From Candidatus Gastranaerophilales bacterium (GTDB lineage: Bacteria; Cyanobacteriota; Vampirovibrionia; Gastranaerophilales; Gastranaerophilaceae): 64,000 nucleotides of DNA. Shown in pieces: positions 45,636-54,386 of the stretch. The stretch is taken from NCBI GenBank assembly GCA_944327225.1, contig CALVGZ010000003.1:62001-126000 (forward strand), read 5' to 3'. Within the stretch, counting starts at the first letter, position 1; the number at the start of each line of letters is the position of its first letter. The notes beneath the pieces were generated by a model that saw only the letters and a program-made list of their open reading frames with translations, ran no database searches and had not been told where the DNA came from. Position numbers and translations under genes: made by a program.

Positions 45636-46224
45636 TTTTAAGCCATTCCAAAACCGAATTCAATGCTTTTGCCCGATGTGAAACTTTTGCTTTCTTATCC
45701 GGCTTCAACTCAGCCATTCCCATTTTCTCTGATTTTACATAAAAAACGGGATCATAGCCAAATCCGTTTTTACCCCTTCTTTCAAAAAGAATTTCACCCA
45801 AACATTCCTTTTGAACCTTGTATAAAATTTTACCTTCTTTATTTACAACCACCATCGCACAAACAAATTTTGCGTCTCTATTTTCCTTGTCCTTCATTGC
45901 ATTTAACAACTTATCAATTCTTTCATTGGCAGTTGGAGCATATCTGGCACTTTTTATTCCCGGGGCTCCGTCAAGAGCCATGACGCATAAACCCGAATCA
46001 TCCGCAAGAAACAGGTCGGTTTTACCATTTTTTGAAGCTTCTTTTGCCTTGCAATAAGCATTTTCAATAAAATCCAAACCGTCTTCAACAGGATTAAATT
46101 CACCCTCAGGCAAAACAAATTCAATATTATACTCTTTTGCAATAAGATTAATTTCTTCAACCTTGTGCATATTTCCTGTCGCGAGAGTAATTTTAACTGT
46201 TTTATTCAATTTTATTTTCCCCAT
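45619..46224 (-). CDS. rdgB: XTP/dITP diphosphatase (RdgB/HAM1)
   Basis: Removes non-canonical purine nucleotides such as dITP and XTP. LATGNMHKVEEINLIA, FLADDSGLCVMALDGAPGIK and the C-terminal KKAKVSHRAKAL are diagnostic. 201 residues is normal. Overlaps uppS by 13 nt and the following glycosyltransferase by 17 nt. Confidence 0.96.
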   Translation of the reverse strand: MGKIKLNKTVKITLATGNMHKVEEINLIAKEYNIEFVLPEGEFNPVEDGLDFIENAYCKAKEASKNGKTDLFLADDSGLCVMALDGAPGIKSARYAPTANERIDKLLNAMKDKENRDAKFVCAMVVVNKEGKILYKVQKECLGEILFERRGKNGFGYDPVFYVKSEKMGMAELKPDKKAKVSHRAKALNSVLEWLKNEACK

Positions 46225-46967
46225 CTGCGTTGACGTGTTGCAAATTCCTTAATAGCACCGGCAAGAGCATTTTTATCAAATTCCGGCCAATATATGTTTG
46301 TAATATATATTTCACTGTATGCTATTTGCCACAGCAAATAATTGCTTATTCTTTTTTCTCCGCTCGTTCTTATCAATAAATCGGGATCAGGAATGCTTTT
46401 AGTATACAAATAGCTAGAGACAAGCTCAGGAGTGATTTCATTTTCTGATATTTTATCTTTTACAATATTTTTTACGGCATTCACAATTTCATCTCTTGCA
46501 CCGTAATTAATTGCCACAGTAAGAATAACGCCTGTATTATTTTTTGTTGTTTCAACTGATTCTGCTAAAATATTTTGCAAATTTTGATTTAATTGAGATA
46601 AATTACCTATATAATTCATCCTTACATTATTTTCATTCAACTCTTTTAATTCATTTTTTAAAGTTGTTGCAAGTAAATCCATTAAAAAATCAACTTCTTC
46701 TTTTTTTCTGTTCCAATTTTCAGTAGAAAAAGCATATAAAGTTAAATACTTTACGCCAAAATCGCTGCATGCTCTTGTTGTTTTTTTAAGGGCATCAACT
46801 CCTCTTTTATGTCCCATCATAGAAGGCAACATACGTTCTTTTGCCCAACGCCTGTTTCCATCCATAATTATTGCAATATGATTTAAATTAGTATTCCTGA
46901 CAGCATCGATAATATCTTTTTCGGAATAATTCTCATCTAATGTTTTAACAGCTTCCTTAATTTCCAT
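46212..46967 (-). CDS. uppS: Undecaprenyl diphosphate synthase
   Basis: A cis-prenyltransferase that makes the C55 carrier for wall and glycan synthesis. The catalytic Asp lies in IAIIMDGNRRWAKER. YAFSTENWNRKKEEV and LIRTSGEKRISNYLLWQIAY complete the signature. I start at the ATG at 46967 with AGGGAAA upstream, not at the TTG at 46973. Embedded in an operon with three GT-C glycosyltransferases. Confidence 0.97.
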   Translation of the reverse strand: MEIKEAVKTLDENYSEKDIIDAVRNTNLNHIAIIMDGNRRWAKERMLPSMMGHKRGVDALKKTTRACSDFGVKYLTLYAFSTENWNRKKEEVDFLMDLLATTLKNELKELNENNVRMNYIGNLSQLNQNLQNILAESVETTKNNTGVILTVAINYGARDEIVNAVKNIVKDKISENEITPELVSSYLYTKSIPDPDLLIRTSGEKRISNYLLWQIAYSEIYITNIYWPEFDKNALAGAIKEFATRQRRWGK

Positions 46968-47021
46968 TAACAAATTTCCCTATAATAACCCTCTTAATTT
47001 TATATTAAAAACAAAAAGTTG

Positions 47022-48476
47022 CTATCGTTTATATACTTTTATTACATAACTCCAAAGATGAATTTTTGGATAACTTCTATAAGGAATAAAATAAACTATA
47101 TATTTTTCACCCCAAAAAGACACTACTCCCGTCTTTTCATCATATTTCCTTAAGGGATTATCTAGTTCATGATTTAAAAAAGCCGTTGTTGTCAAAAGAA
47201 CAGATTTGTCATCAACAAATCTATAAAAATTATCCGGATTAAATTTTTCAAGATTAAACTTCAATTGATTTCGCATACTTTTGTATGAAAATCTGTCATT
47301 ACCAAAAATATCATATATAACCACCCTATCTTTTAAATAAGGTAAACTCGAAGGAACAATATCGCTCCATGGGTCAAGGCAAAATAATTTTTTGCCTCTA
47401 AAAACTTTATTATTTAATATTTCATTTGCAATATATATCGAAGTTGAATTATTAATCGTAGTTAATTTAGAATCAATAAAAAGAGAACCTTTGAACATAA
47501 AACAACATAAAATCAAAATAAAACAAATATCTAAAGATTTTGATAATTTTCCATTTGAACGCAAAATCCAAATAGCAACAATAAAATACAAATAAAAATA
47601 AAAATAATGCCAAAAATTACCGCTATAAAAAAATGTGAATAAAATAACCATTGAAAAATATGTTAAAATGATAAAAAACAAGGGTTTTTTATCATTTTTT
47701 ACACAGTATTTTATAAAACAAAAAGCAGTAAATAATGCAATCAATCTTAAAATGCTCATCAAAACAGATTGAATTTTATACTCCGAAACTACAACAACAG
47801 GATTAAAAATATATGCCAAAAAATCTCTTAAAAATGCCATTTCCGGTGCTTGTTTTAAATAATCAGGCTCAAAAGAAAAAATTTGAACAACCACAATAAT
47901 TAAAGTCAGAGAAAAAATCAAAACCAATTTTAAAAAATCTTTTTTCTTTATATTTTCAAATAAAAAAATCACAGATAAATAAAAAGCCCCAATAAAAGCC
48001 ATAACGGAAGTATTCATGGATAAACATAATGCCAAAATATACATATAAGGTTTTTTAAATCTGACTTTATACAATGCAAGTGCAACAAAAAGAAACAAAA
48101 TTCCAATACTATAGCATCTTGCAACCACACCCCACAAAAATAAAAAAGGAACCGAAAAAGTTATTAAAAACTTTTCCAAATTCGAAAAAGGTGCTTTTTT
48201 CCATAAGACCAAAATTGCAAAAAAAGAAAACGCAGCATTCAAGATATAAATTGAATAAGGATAAAATAAATTCAACTTTGCAAAAGGTGCAATAATTAAA
48301 TACCAAACGAAAAGATGGCACTCCAATTTCATCATATCCAAAAATTCAAATAAATTACAATTTTGAGCAATTAACCACGCTCTTGCTTCATCCCAAAACG
48401 GAATACGCAAAAATGCAATTATTAAACATAAAATCAAATATATTAAAGGTATTATTTTATCAATCTTTTTATTCAT
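47022..48476 (-). CDS. GT-C type membrane glycosyltransferase (paralog 2)
   Basis: Same architecture as paralogs 1 and 3: first-loop RIPFWDEARAWLIA, ECHLFVWYLIIAPF, VLWKKAPFSN, ARCYSIGILFLF, about ten helices, then a soluble C-terminus with LFCLDPWSDIV, LPYLKDRVVIYDIFGNDRFS. 484 residues. It overlaps paralog 3 by 8 nt and precedes uppS by 54 nt. Predicted to transfer a sugar from a polyprenyl-phosphate donor on the outer face of the inner membrane; donor and acceptor unknown. Confidence 0.82.
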   Translation of the reverse strand: MNKKIDKIIPLIYLILCLIIAFLRIPFWDEARAWLIAQNCNLFEFLDMMKLECHLFVWYLIIAPFAKLNLFYPYSIYILNAAFSFFAILVLWKKAPFSNLEKFLITFSVPFLFLWGVVARCYSIGILFLFVALALYKVRFKKPYMYILALCLSMNTSVMAFIGAFYLSVIFLFENIKKKDFLKLVLIFSLTLIIVVVQIFSFEPDYLKQAPEMAFLRDFLAYIFNPVVVVSEYKIQSVLMSILRLIALFTAFCFIKYCVKNDKKPLFFIILTYFSMVILFTFFYSGNFWHYFYFYLYFIVAIWILRSNGKLSKSLDICFILILCCFMFKGSLFIDSKLTTINNSTSIYIANEILNNKVFRGKKLFCLDPWSDIVPSSLPYLKDRVVIYDIFGNDRFSYKSMRNQLKFNLEKFNPDNFYRFVDDKSVLLTTTAFLNHELDNPLRKYDEKTGVVSFWGEKYIVYFIPYRSYPKIHLWSYVIKVYKR

Positions 48477-49941
48477 AATTAATTTTATAAATACTAAAAG
48501 GTATATCAGGATAATATTCTTTTACTTCAAAAAATATTTTAACTTTCTCGCTCTCATAAATAAACCCTTTTCTTTTTTGATTATTCACAAACTCAATTTT
48601 TTTTGCAATAAAACCTTGAGAAAAGAAGTAATTTTGAGTAATCAAATAATTATTTTTATTTTTATCTAAATGTCTTATAAAATCATCTCCAAAAAAAGGA
48701 GTATTATAATATTTAGGAGTCAATTCAAGACTTTTTAAAGTGGTTCTGTCAAATCCGTTTAAATCGTAAATTTTAATATTATTTTTCTTTAAATACGGTA
48801 AAAGACCGGCAGAAAAAGGAGAAAACCAATCAAGACAAAAAAGTTTAGATTTTTTTAATTCGTTATTATTTACAATTTTATTCAACATAAAAGGATAATA
48901 TGAAGTATCAAGTGCAACATCTTTACCCTTTTTATAAAAAGAATACGGAATTAAAGATAATATCAAAAAAGCAATCAAGAATATATTTAAAACTTTATTT
49001 TTTTCAATTTTATCCCAACATATCCAAAGAGCAGCAACAAAATAAATAAAATAAAAATAATAATGCCACATCGCACCAATATAGATTTTAACAAAAAGAA
49101 ATGTCATTAAAAAATAGGTTATATAGAGAAAGAAGAATGCCTTTTTAGAATTTTTAAACAAAATATAAGGAATAAAATAAAACAAAATACAACCAATGAC
49201 AAAAAACAAAGTTTGAAAAATATTGTCCCCTATTGGCAAATATACAAAATGAACAAAATTTTGCAAAAATTGATTAATGGTTTCTAAAGGTCTTAACGGG
49301 GGGCTTTGTATATTAAAAAACTGAATAATCAAAGACAAAAAACCAAAAAATAAAATAATCAAAGAAGCTACTAATGATTTCTTTTCTATATTTTTAACAT
49401 TATTTTTTATATCGTAAGCAAAAAGACATAAAAAAGAAAAAGCTCCAAACATACCCATAACCGTTGTATTAAAACAAAAAACAATCAAAGAAGAAAATAA
49501 AACTGGCCTTTTAATATCGAATTTATAAAAATAACATAATAAAAATATAGCTAATACCGTTAGACCGTATGGTCTTGCGACAACCCCAAAATAATTAAAA
49601 AAAGGATATGAAAAAGTAATTAAAAACTTAATTAAATTATTAAACGGAGCTTTTTTCCAGAAAAAAATTATCAAAATCGAAACAATTACCCAATTTAAAA
49701 TCATCATTGAATAAGGATAAATATTAAAATCCGTTATTTTTAACAAAAAATACCACAAAACCGGATGCCCCTCGATTCTTGCAAGGTATAATATTTCAGA
49801 AATTCTTAAATTCGAGATTATATATGCGTAAGCCTCATCAAAAAAAGGGGTTCTTAATACTGAATAAAAAAAAGTTAAAACAATAAAGCACAAAGGTGCA
49901 ATTTTGAATATTGCTTTATCTACAATTTTTAAATAATTCAT
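48469..49941 (-). CDS. GT-C type membrane glycosyltransferase (paralog 3)
   Basis: First gene of the run. RTPFFDEAYAYIISN in the first loop, EGHPVLWYFLLKI, FWKKAPFNN, ARPYGLTVLAIF, and the C-terminal LFCLDWFSPF, LLPYLKKNNIKIYDLNGFDR. 490 residues. It is the most divergent of the three in the ARCYS motif. The start at 49941 has no ribosome site but a TGATATATT promoter 7 nt before it. Divergent from a PadR gene. Confidence 0.82.
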   Translation of the reverse strand: MNYLKIVDKAIFKIAPLCFIVLTFFYSVLRTPFFDEAYAYIISNLRISEILYLARIEGHPVLWYFLLKITDFNIYPYSMMILNWVIVSILIIFFWKKAPFNNLIKFLITFSYPFFNYFGVVARPYGLTVLAIFLLCYFYKFDIKRPVLFSSLIVFCFNTTVMGMFGAFSFLCLFAYDIKNNVKNIEKKSLVASLIILFFGFLSLIIQFFNIQSPPLRPLETINQFLQNFVHFVYLPIGDNIFQTLFFVIGCILFYFIPYILFKNSKKAFFFLYITYFLMTFLFVKIYIGAMWHYYFYFIYFVAALWICWDKIEKNKVLNIFLIAFLILSLIPYSFYKKGKDVALDTSYYPFMLNKIVNNNELKKSKLFCLDWFSPFSAGLLPYLKKNNIKIYDLNGFDRTTLKSLELTPKYYNTPFFGDDFIRHLDKNKNNYLITQNYFFSQGFIAKKIEFVNNQKRKGFIYESEKVKIFFEVKEYYPDIPFSIYKINYE

Positions 49942-49948
49942 AGTTATT

Positions 49949-49957
49949 AATATATCA
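49949..49957 (-). promoter_or_regulatory. Extended -10 promoter of GT-C operon, leaderless
   Basis: TGATATATT on the minus strand, then 7 nt to the ATG at 49941. Its -35 zone falls on the divergent PadR -10. Confidence 0.55.
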
Positions 49958-49964
49958 AAAATTA

Positions 49965-49973
49965 TGATAATAT
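49965..49973 (+). promoter_or_regulatory. Extended -10 promoter of PadR gene, leaderless
   Basis: TGATAATAT followed by 6 nt and the ATG at 49980. No ribosome site. Overlaps the -35 zone of the opposite promoter. Confidence 0.55.
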
Positions 49974-49979
49974 AAAAAT

Positions 49980-50471
49980 ATGTTTGAGATTGTAATACTT
50001 TATATTTTAAATAAATATGATGCGACTATTTACCGTCTTTCAAAAATAACGGACGAATTATTTTTTGCATTTTTAAAATCAAGCACAGGAACAATCAATC
50101 CAGCTCTTAAGAAATTAGAAAAAATGGGTTGCGTGGAATATATTGAAAAAATGACAGAAGGTGGTCTGCTGTCAAAAACATATTCTATAACCAAAGAAGG
50201 TAAAAAGCATTTGATAAATTTACTTTTATCCTTTGAAACAAAAAATCCTTACCACGTTATAAACGAAGCAAAAATTGCAACATATTGCAGTGATGTTTTA
50301 AATGTAAACGAATACATTGAATTTAAAAATAATCTGCTAAATATTCTTGAACTACATAAAATTAAGCTTGAAAAAGGTTTAAAAAACGAATACATAAATT
50401 TAAACGAAATTCAAAAAAGAACAATTGAAATAACTTTAGAAGAATTAGAAAGCCTGATTAAAGCCTTATGA
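49980..50471 (+). CDS. PadR-family transcriptional regulator
   Basis: A 163-residue winged-helix DNA-binding protein. The N-terminal domain (ILYILNKYDATIYRLSKITD, STGTINPALKKLEKMGCVEY, SKTYSITKEGKKHL) is typical PadR, and the C-terminal helical half should mediate dimerisation. It is divergent from three glycosyltransferases with overlapping promoters, so it probably controls them and itself. The stop overlaps the next start by 4 nt. Confidence 0.87.
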   Translation: MFEIVILYILNKYDATIYRLSKITDELFFAFLKSSTGTINPALKKLEKMGCVEYIEKMTEGGLLSKTYSITKEGKKHLINLLLSFETKNPYHVINEAKIATYCSDVLNVNEYIEFKNNLLNILELHKIKLEKGLKNEYINLNEIQKRTIEITLEELESLIKAL

Positions 50472-51775
50472 ATGTTAATATGATAGTTGAAGATATTATT
50501 AAAAATTCAATAGCAGACGAATTAAATATAAAAAAAGGCGATAAAATAATTTCAATTAATTATAAAACCCCAAAAGATATAATTGAATACAGCTATTTAA
50601 TTAATGATGAAAAAATTAATTTAATTGTAGAACACAAAAATAACATAATTGAAGAATACGAAATTGAAAAAGATTTTGATGAAGATTTGGGAATAATATT
50701 TACATCAGCAGTTTTTGATAAGGTTAAAAAATGTCAAAATCATTGCATATTTTGTTTTGTAGACCAACAACCAAAAGGATTAAGAAATAGCCTCTATATA
50801 AAAGATGATGATTGGAGACTTTCATATATTCAAGGAACATACATTACTCTCACTAATTTTAAAGAACAAGATTGGGAAAGAATTGAAAAATACCACATTT
50901 CACCCTTATTTGTTTCCATTCATACAACCAATCCTGCCTTAAGAGAAAAAATGACAAGAAACCCTAATGCAAAAAATATAATAAAACAATTGCAACGTTT
51001 TAAAAAAATAAAAACAAAACTGCATTGTCAAATTGTATTATGTCCTGGATACAATGACGGTGAAGAATTAAAAAGAACTTTAGAAGATTTGAAACAAGTC
51101 AAATCAATAATAAAATCTATTGCAATCGTTCCTGTCGGTATTTCAAAATTCAGAAAAGAAAAATTTAAAAAAGTTAATAAAAAAATTGCACTCGAAACTA
51201 TCAATATTGTTGAAGAATTTAATAAATCAATCAAAAAACAATTAGCAATGGTATCGGATGAATTTTTTATTATTGCAAAAAAAGATATTCCCGAAAAAAA
51301 ATACTATGGTGATTTTCTACAAATTGAAGACGGAGTCGGAGCAATCAGACTTTTAAAAGATAGCTTTAACAAAAATCTTAAAAAATTAAAAAAGAAATTA
51401 AAAAAACCTTCTAAAATATCTATTGCAACTGCCAAAACCGCAAGTAAAATTTTTAAAGAATTTAAGAAAGAAATCAATGTTAAAGGTCTTGACTTTGAAA
51501 TAATAGAAATCAAAAACAATTTCTTCGGTAAAGACATTAATGTTGCAGGCCTTATAGTTGGAAGTGACATTATAAATACCATTAAAGATAAAGAAATTGA
51601 ACATCTGATAATTCCATCTGTTATGCTAAAAAAAATTGGAGAAACTTTTGAAGAAACCTTTTTAGATGAAATTACAATAAATGACATAAGAGCTTTAAAT
51701 AAAAATATTAAAATCCATATTCTAAATGATTGTTATAGTTTCGATGAGATAAGAAAATTAATTAATTTACTTTAA
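50468..51775 (+). CDS. PDZ / radical SAM / DUF512 protein
   Basis: Resembles the cyanobacterial FeS family (PDZ-like N-terminus, radical SAM, DUF512). Residues about 15-70 form the PDZ-like part (NIKKGDKIISINYKTPKDII). The iron-sulfur motif is C89-x3-C93-x2-C96 (KCQNHCIFCFVDQ). DUF512 follows (PGYNDGEELKRTLEDL, YYGDFLQIEDGVGAI). Other bacteria carry related proteins. The reaction is unknown. Coupled to padR by a 4-nt overlap. Confidence 0.9.
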   Translation: MNVNMIVEDIIKNSIADELNIKKGDKIISINYKTPKDIIEYSYLINDEKINLIVEHKNNIIEEYEIEKDFDEDLGIIFTSAVFDKVKKCQNHCIFCFVDQQPKGLRNSLYIKDDDWRLSYIQGTYITLTNFKEQDWERIEKYHISPLFVSIHTTNPALREKMTRNPNAKNIIKQLQRFKKIKTKLHCQIVLCPGYNDGEELKRTLEDLKQVKSIIKSIAIVPVGISKFRKEKFKKVNKKIALETINIVEEFNKSIKKQLAMVSDEFFIIAKKDIPEKKYYGDFLQIEDGVGAIRLLKDSFNKNLKKLKKKLKKPSKISIATAKTASKIFKEFKKEINVKGLDFEIIEIKNNFFGKDINVAGLIVGSDIINTIKDKEIEHLIIPSVMLKKIGETFEETFLDEITINDIRALNKNIKIHILNDCYSFDEIRKLINLL

Positions 51776-51837
51776 ACCTAACAAAAAAAATTTTTTCAGG
51801 TTTTATACGGATACAATCGCAATCAAAAGGAGAGTAT

Positions 51838-52773
51838 ATGAATATAAGACCTATTACTTTAGCTGTAAAAAATTTTTCTTTAGCAAAAACAAACAATTTA
51901 AAAACCCGAAATTTAAAATTTACTGGTGATTCGTCTCAAAAAAAAGTTTCAGAAAGTGCAATGGAAGAAAGAACAAAAACTCTTATTAATCAACTTGAAA
52001 ATTTAGGTCAAGATTCAAAATCAGATTTAATGTCTTTAAAATACAGTTTAATGACAGAACTCACACATAAAAATTTTATAGGTTATACTCCGTTAACCTA
52101 TATTATTGAATCAAAAGATAATAGTGCAAGCACTATTAAAGCCATGCAAAAAATGACACCTTTAAAGTTTGCAAAAGCAATGCTAAGTTTGGATGATTTT
52201 GGCTATAATGCACTATTACACGCAATTTCAGCAAAATATTACGGAGCAGAAAAGATGGAAGCACTTGCTAAAGCTGCTCCTAATGAATTTAGAACACTAA
52301 ATCAGCTATCAAATAAATTTGGAGATACTCCCTTATTTTATGCAATGTTTACACCTTATGACGGAATAAGAAAATTAGAAGTTTTAGCTCAACACTCAAA
52401 AGCTGAAACTATAAAATCAATAAATAAAAAAGATAAGCTTGGATATACTCCGCTTATGTATGCTGCTATGGCAGAACAAGACGGTGCAAAAAAAATAAAA
52501 ATGCTGGGGGAAATAGATAAATTGGAAACAGTAAAATCTTTATTTGAAAACGATGGTTGCGGTTACTCGGCATTATCCTATGCAATACTTTCAAATTATG
52601 ACGGAGCAGAAAAAATAAGAGCCCTAAATAAAATTAGCCCCTCATTTACAAAACATCTCCTAACTCAAGGAGATAAATTCGGCAATTCGCCATTATTTTT
52701 AATAAGAGGAGATGTTAAAGATAAAGAAGAAAAAATTGAAGCCTTGAGAGAAATTGCACCAGAATTATTCTAA
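51838..52773 (+). CDS. Ankyrin-like repeat protein
   Basis: Residues about 70-311 consist of six or so repeats of about 35-38 residues built on D-x-GYTPLMYA-x-DGAEKIxAL (for example LGYTPLMYAAMAEQDGAKKI and CGYSALSYAILSNYDGAEKI). This resembles ankyrin repeats but the second helix is longer than usual. No signal peptide. The N-terminal NNLKTRNLKFTGD is basic. AAGGAGAG precedes the ATG. Likely protein-binding; partner unknown. Confidence 0.75.
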   Translation: MNIRPITLAVKNFSLAKTNNLKTRNLKFTGDSSQKKVSESAMEERTKTLINQLENLGQDSKSDLMSLKYSLMTELTHKNFIGYTPLTYIIESKDNSASTIKAMQKMTPLKFAKAMLSLDDFGYNALLHAISAKYYGAEKMEALAKAAPNEFRTLNQLSNKFGDTPLFYAMFTPYDGIRKLEVLAQHSKAETIKSINKKDKLGYTPLMYAAMAEQDGAKKIKMLGEIDKLETVKSLFENDGCGYSALSYAILSNYDGAEKIRALNKISPSFTKHLLTQGDKFGNSPLFLIRGDVKDKEEKIEALREIAPELF

Positions 52774-52785
52774 TTTTTAAATCAT

Positions 52786-52827
52786 ATACATTAAAATCTG
52801 CCTAGCGATAGGCAGATTTTAATGTAT
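52786..52827. terminator. Perfect 19-bp hairpin terminator
   Basis: Arms 52786-52804 and 52809-52827 are exact complements with a GCGA loop. The GC part is followed by TTTT on both strands, so it can stop transcription from either side. Confidence 0.85.
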
Positions 52828-52972
52828 TAAGAAATGTAACAATAAAACAAAATAAAGCAATTTTATATTTTATATATACTTTATATATATGTAAGACATA
52901 AATACCTCCCCCCTACATAGTTAATTTTAACACACTAACCTTTTCACACGAGAATCAAGCAAAAAGATTTTC
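52828..52972. ncRNA. Possible small RNA between two terminators
   Basis: 145 bp without a real gene, bounded by two hairpins. On the plus strand a TATACT (52875-52880) could start an RNA of about 115 nt ending at the 52973-53001 terminator, with a C-rich CCTCCCCCC (52905-52913) that could mask ribosome sites. On the minus strand a TGTTAAAAT -10 (52924-52932) precedes GGGGGGAGG and a 9-codon ORF (52870-52899). Either could be functional; neither is proven. Confidence 0.3.
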
Positions 52973-53001
52973 AAAGCCCCTCAATTATTGAGGGCTTTTT
53001 T
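52973..53001 (+). terminator. Rho-independent terminator
   Basis: AAAGCCCCTCAA, TTAT loop, TTGAGGGCTTT with one bulged C, then T-rich. Just upstream of the gcvPB promoter. Confidence 0.85.
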
Positions 53002-53016
53002 TATTTGTTATATAAT
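52988..53016 (+). promoter_or_regulatory. Promoter of the gcvPB operon
   Basis: TTGAGG (52988-52993), 17-nt spacer, TATAAT (53011-53016). The -35 overlaps the terminator arm. GGGGAG serves as ribosome site. Confidence 0.55.
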
Positions 53017-53046
53017 AAAATAAAACTTATATTTGGGGAGTATTAA

Positions 53047-54384
53047 ATGGAAAAAAGAACAACCGAAATTAAAATCGAAAATAAAACCGAATTAGAATTA
53101 ATGAGGCACTATAAAGAACTCTCGGATAAAAATTTCTGCATAGAAAAAGGGTTTTATCCTCTTGGTTCTTGCACAATGAAATACAACCCAAGAATTAACG
53201 AATGGGCATCAAAAATAGAAAACTTTACCGAATTACACCCAAATCAAAACGATGAAGATTGCCAAGGAGCCCTAAAATTAATGTATGATCTTCAAAACTT
53301 TTTAAAAATAATAACAGGAATGGATGAAATTAGCTTGCAACCTTGTGCAGGAGCTCATGGTGAATTAAGCGGCATGATGGTAATAAAAAAATACTTTGAA
53401 GCACATAACGATAAAAGAAAAAAAGTAATAATTCCCGATAATGCCCATGGAACCAATCCTGCAAGTGCTTCAATGTGCGGTTTTGAAGTTATAGAAGTAA
53501 AATCAAACGAAAAAGGTCTTGTAGATATTGATGAACTTAAAAAAATTATTAATGAATTCTCATCTGATATAGCAGCAATAATGATGACAAACCCCAATAC
53601 TTTAGGTCTTTTTGATAATAATGTCTTAGAAATTTCTAAAATTATGCACAATAACGGCTCCTTATTATATTACGACGGAGCAAATTATAATGCCATTATG
53701 GGATTAACAAATCCACGCCTTATGGGTTTTGATGTTGTTCATCTTAATTTACACAAAACCTTCTCTACTCCTCACGCTGGGGGCGGCCCAGGTTCTGGCC
53801 CTATAGGAGTAGTTGAAAAATTATCCCCATATTTACCTATTCCAAAAATAGAATTTAAAAATAACAAATATATAAGAAATTATAATTATCCGGAATCTAT
53901 CGGAAAGGTTGCAACATTTTTCGGTAATTTTAATGTTTTAATTAAAGCATACAACTACATATATATGATGGGAAAATCCTTGAAAAACGTTTCAGAAGAT
54001 GCAATTTTAGCGGCAAACTATATAAAAGAAAGCCTTAAAAATAATTACAATGTACCATTTAAACAACATTGTGCACATGAATTTGTTATAGATAATTCAG
54101 ACAAAAAAGAAAAGCACGTTTCAACTTTAGATATTGCAAAAAGATTAATGGATGAAAACATACACCCTGCAACAATTTATTTTCCGTTAATTGTCCATGA
54201 AGCCTTTATGGTTGAACCTACGGAGTCCGAAACAAAAGAAACTTTAGATAATTTTATAAATGTTATGAAAAAAATATCACAAGAAATAGAAAATCAAGAA
54301 GATTTCAGCCAATATCCAAAAACTACTCCCGTTACAAGAATTGATGAAGTTCAGGCTGCAAGACATCCTAATTTAAAAGAATAA
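53047..54384 (+). CDS. gcvPB: Glycine dehydrogenase (decarboxylating) subunit 2
   Basis: The beta half of the split P-protein of the glycine cleavage system; decarboxylates glycine and loads the lipoyl H-protein. PLP Lys lies in NLHKTFSTPHAGGGPGSGP. YPLGSCTMKYNPRINEWAS and PDNAHGTNPASASMCGFEV are diagnostic. 445 residues is slightly short of the usual 480. gcvPA, gcvT and gcvH are not adjacent. Two nt before queA. Confidence 0.95.
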   Translation: MEKRTTEIKIENKTELELMRHYKELSDKNFCIEKGFYPLGSCTMKYNPRINEWASKIENFTELHPNQNDEDCQGALKLMYDLQNFLKIITGMDEISLQPCAGAHGELSGMMVIKKYFEAHNDKRKKVIIPDNAHGTNPASASMCGFEVIEVKSNEKGLVDIDELKKIINEFSSDIAAIMMTNPNTLGLFDNNVLEISKIMHNNGSLLYYDGANYNAIMGLTNPRLMGFDVVHLNLHKTFSTPHAGGGPGSGPIGVVEKLSPYLPIPKIEFKNNKYIRNYNYPESIGKVATFFGNFNVLIKAYNYIYMMGKSLKNVSEDAILAANYIKESLKNNYNVPFKQHCAHEFVIDNSDKKEKHVSTLDIAKRLMDENIHPATIYFPLIVHEAFMVEPTESETKETLDNFINVMKKISQEIENQEDFSQYPKTTPVTRIDEVQAARHPNLKE

Positions 54385-54386
54385 TT

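Noticed and set aside
44187-49941. Three GT-C genes as a recent tandem duplication
   Set aside because: They share motifs but are divergent along their length, and rdgB and uppS lie between copies, so the duplication is old.
52828-53046. Glycine riboswitch before gcvPB
   Set aside because: No tandem aptamer core is visible and the region is split by two terminators and a promoter.
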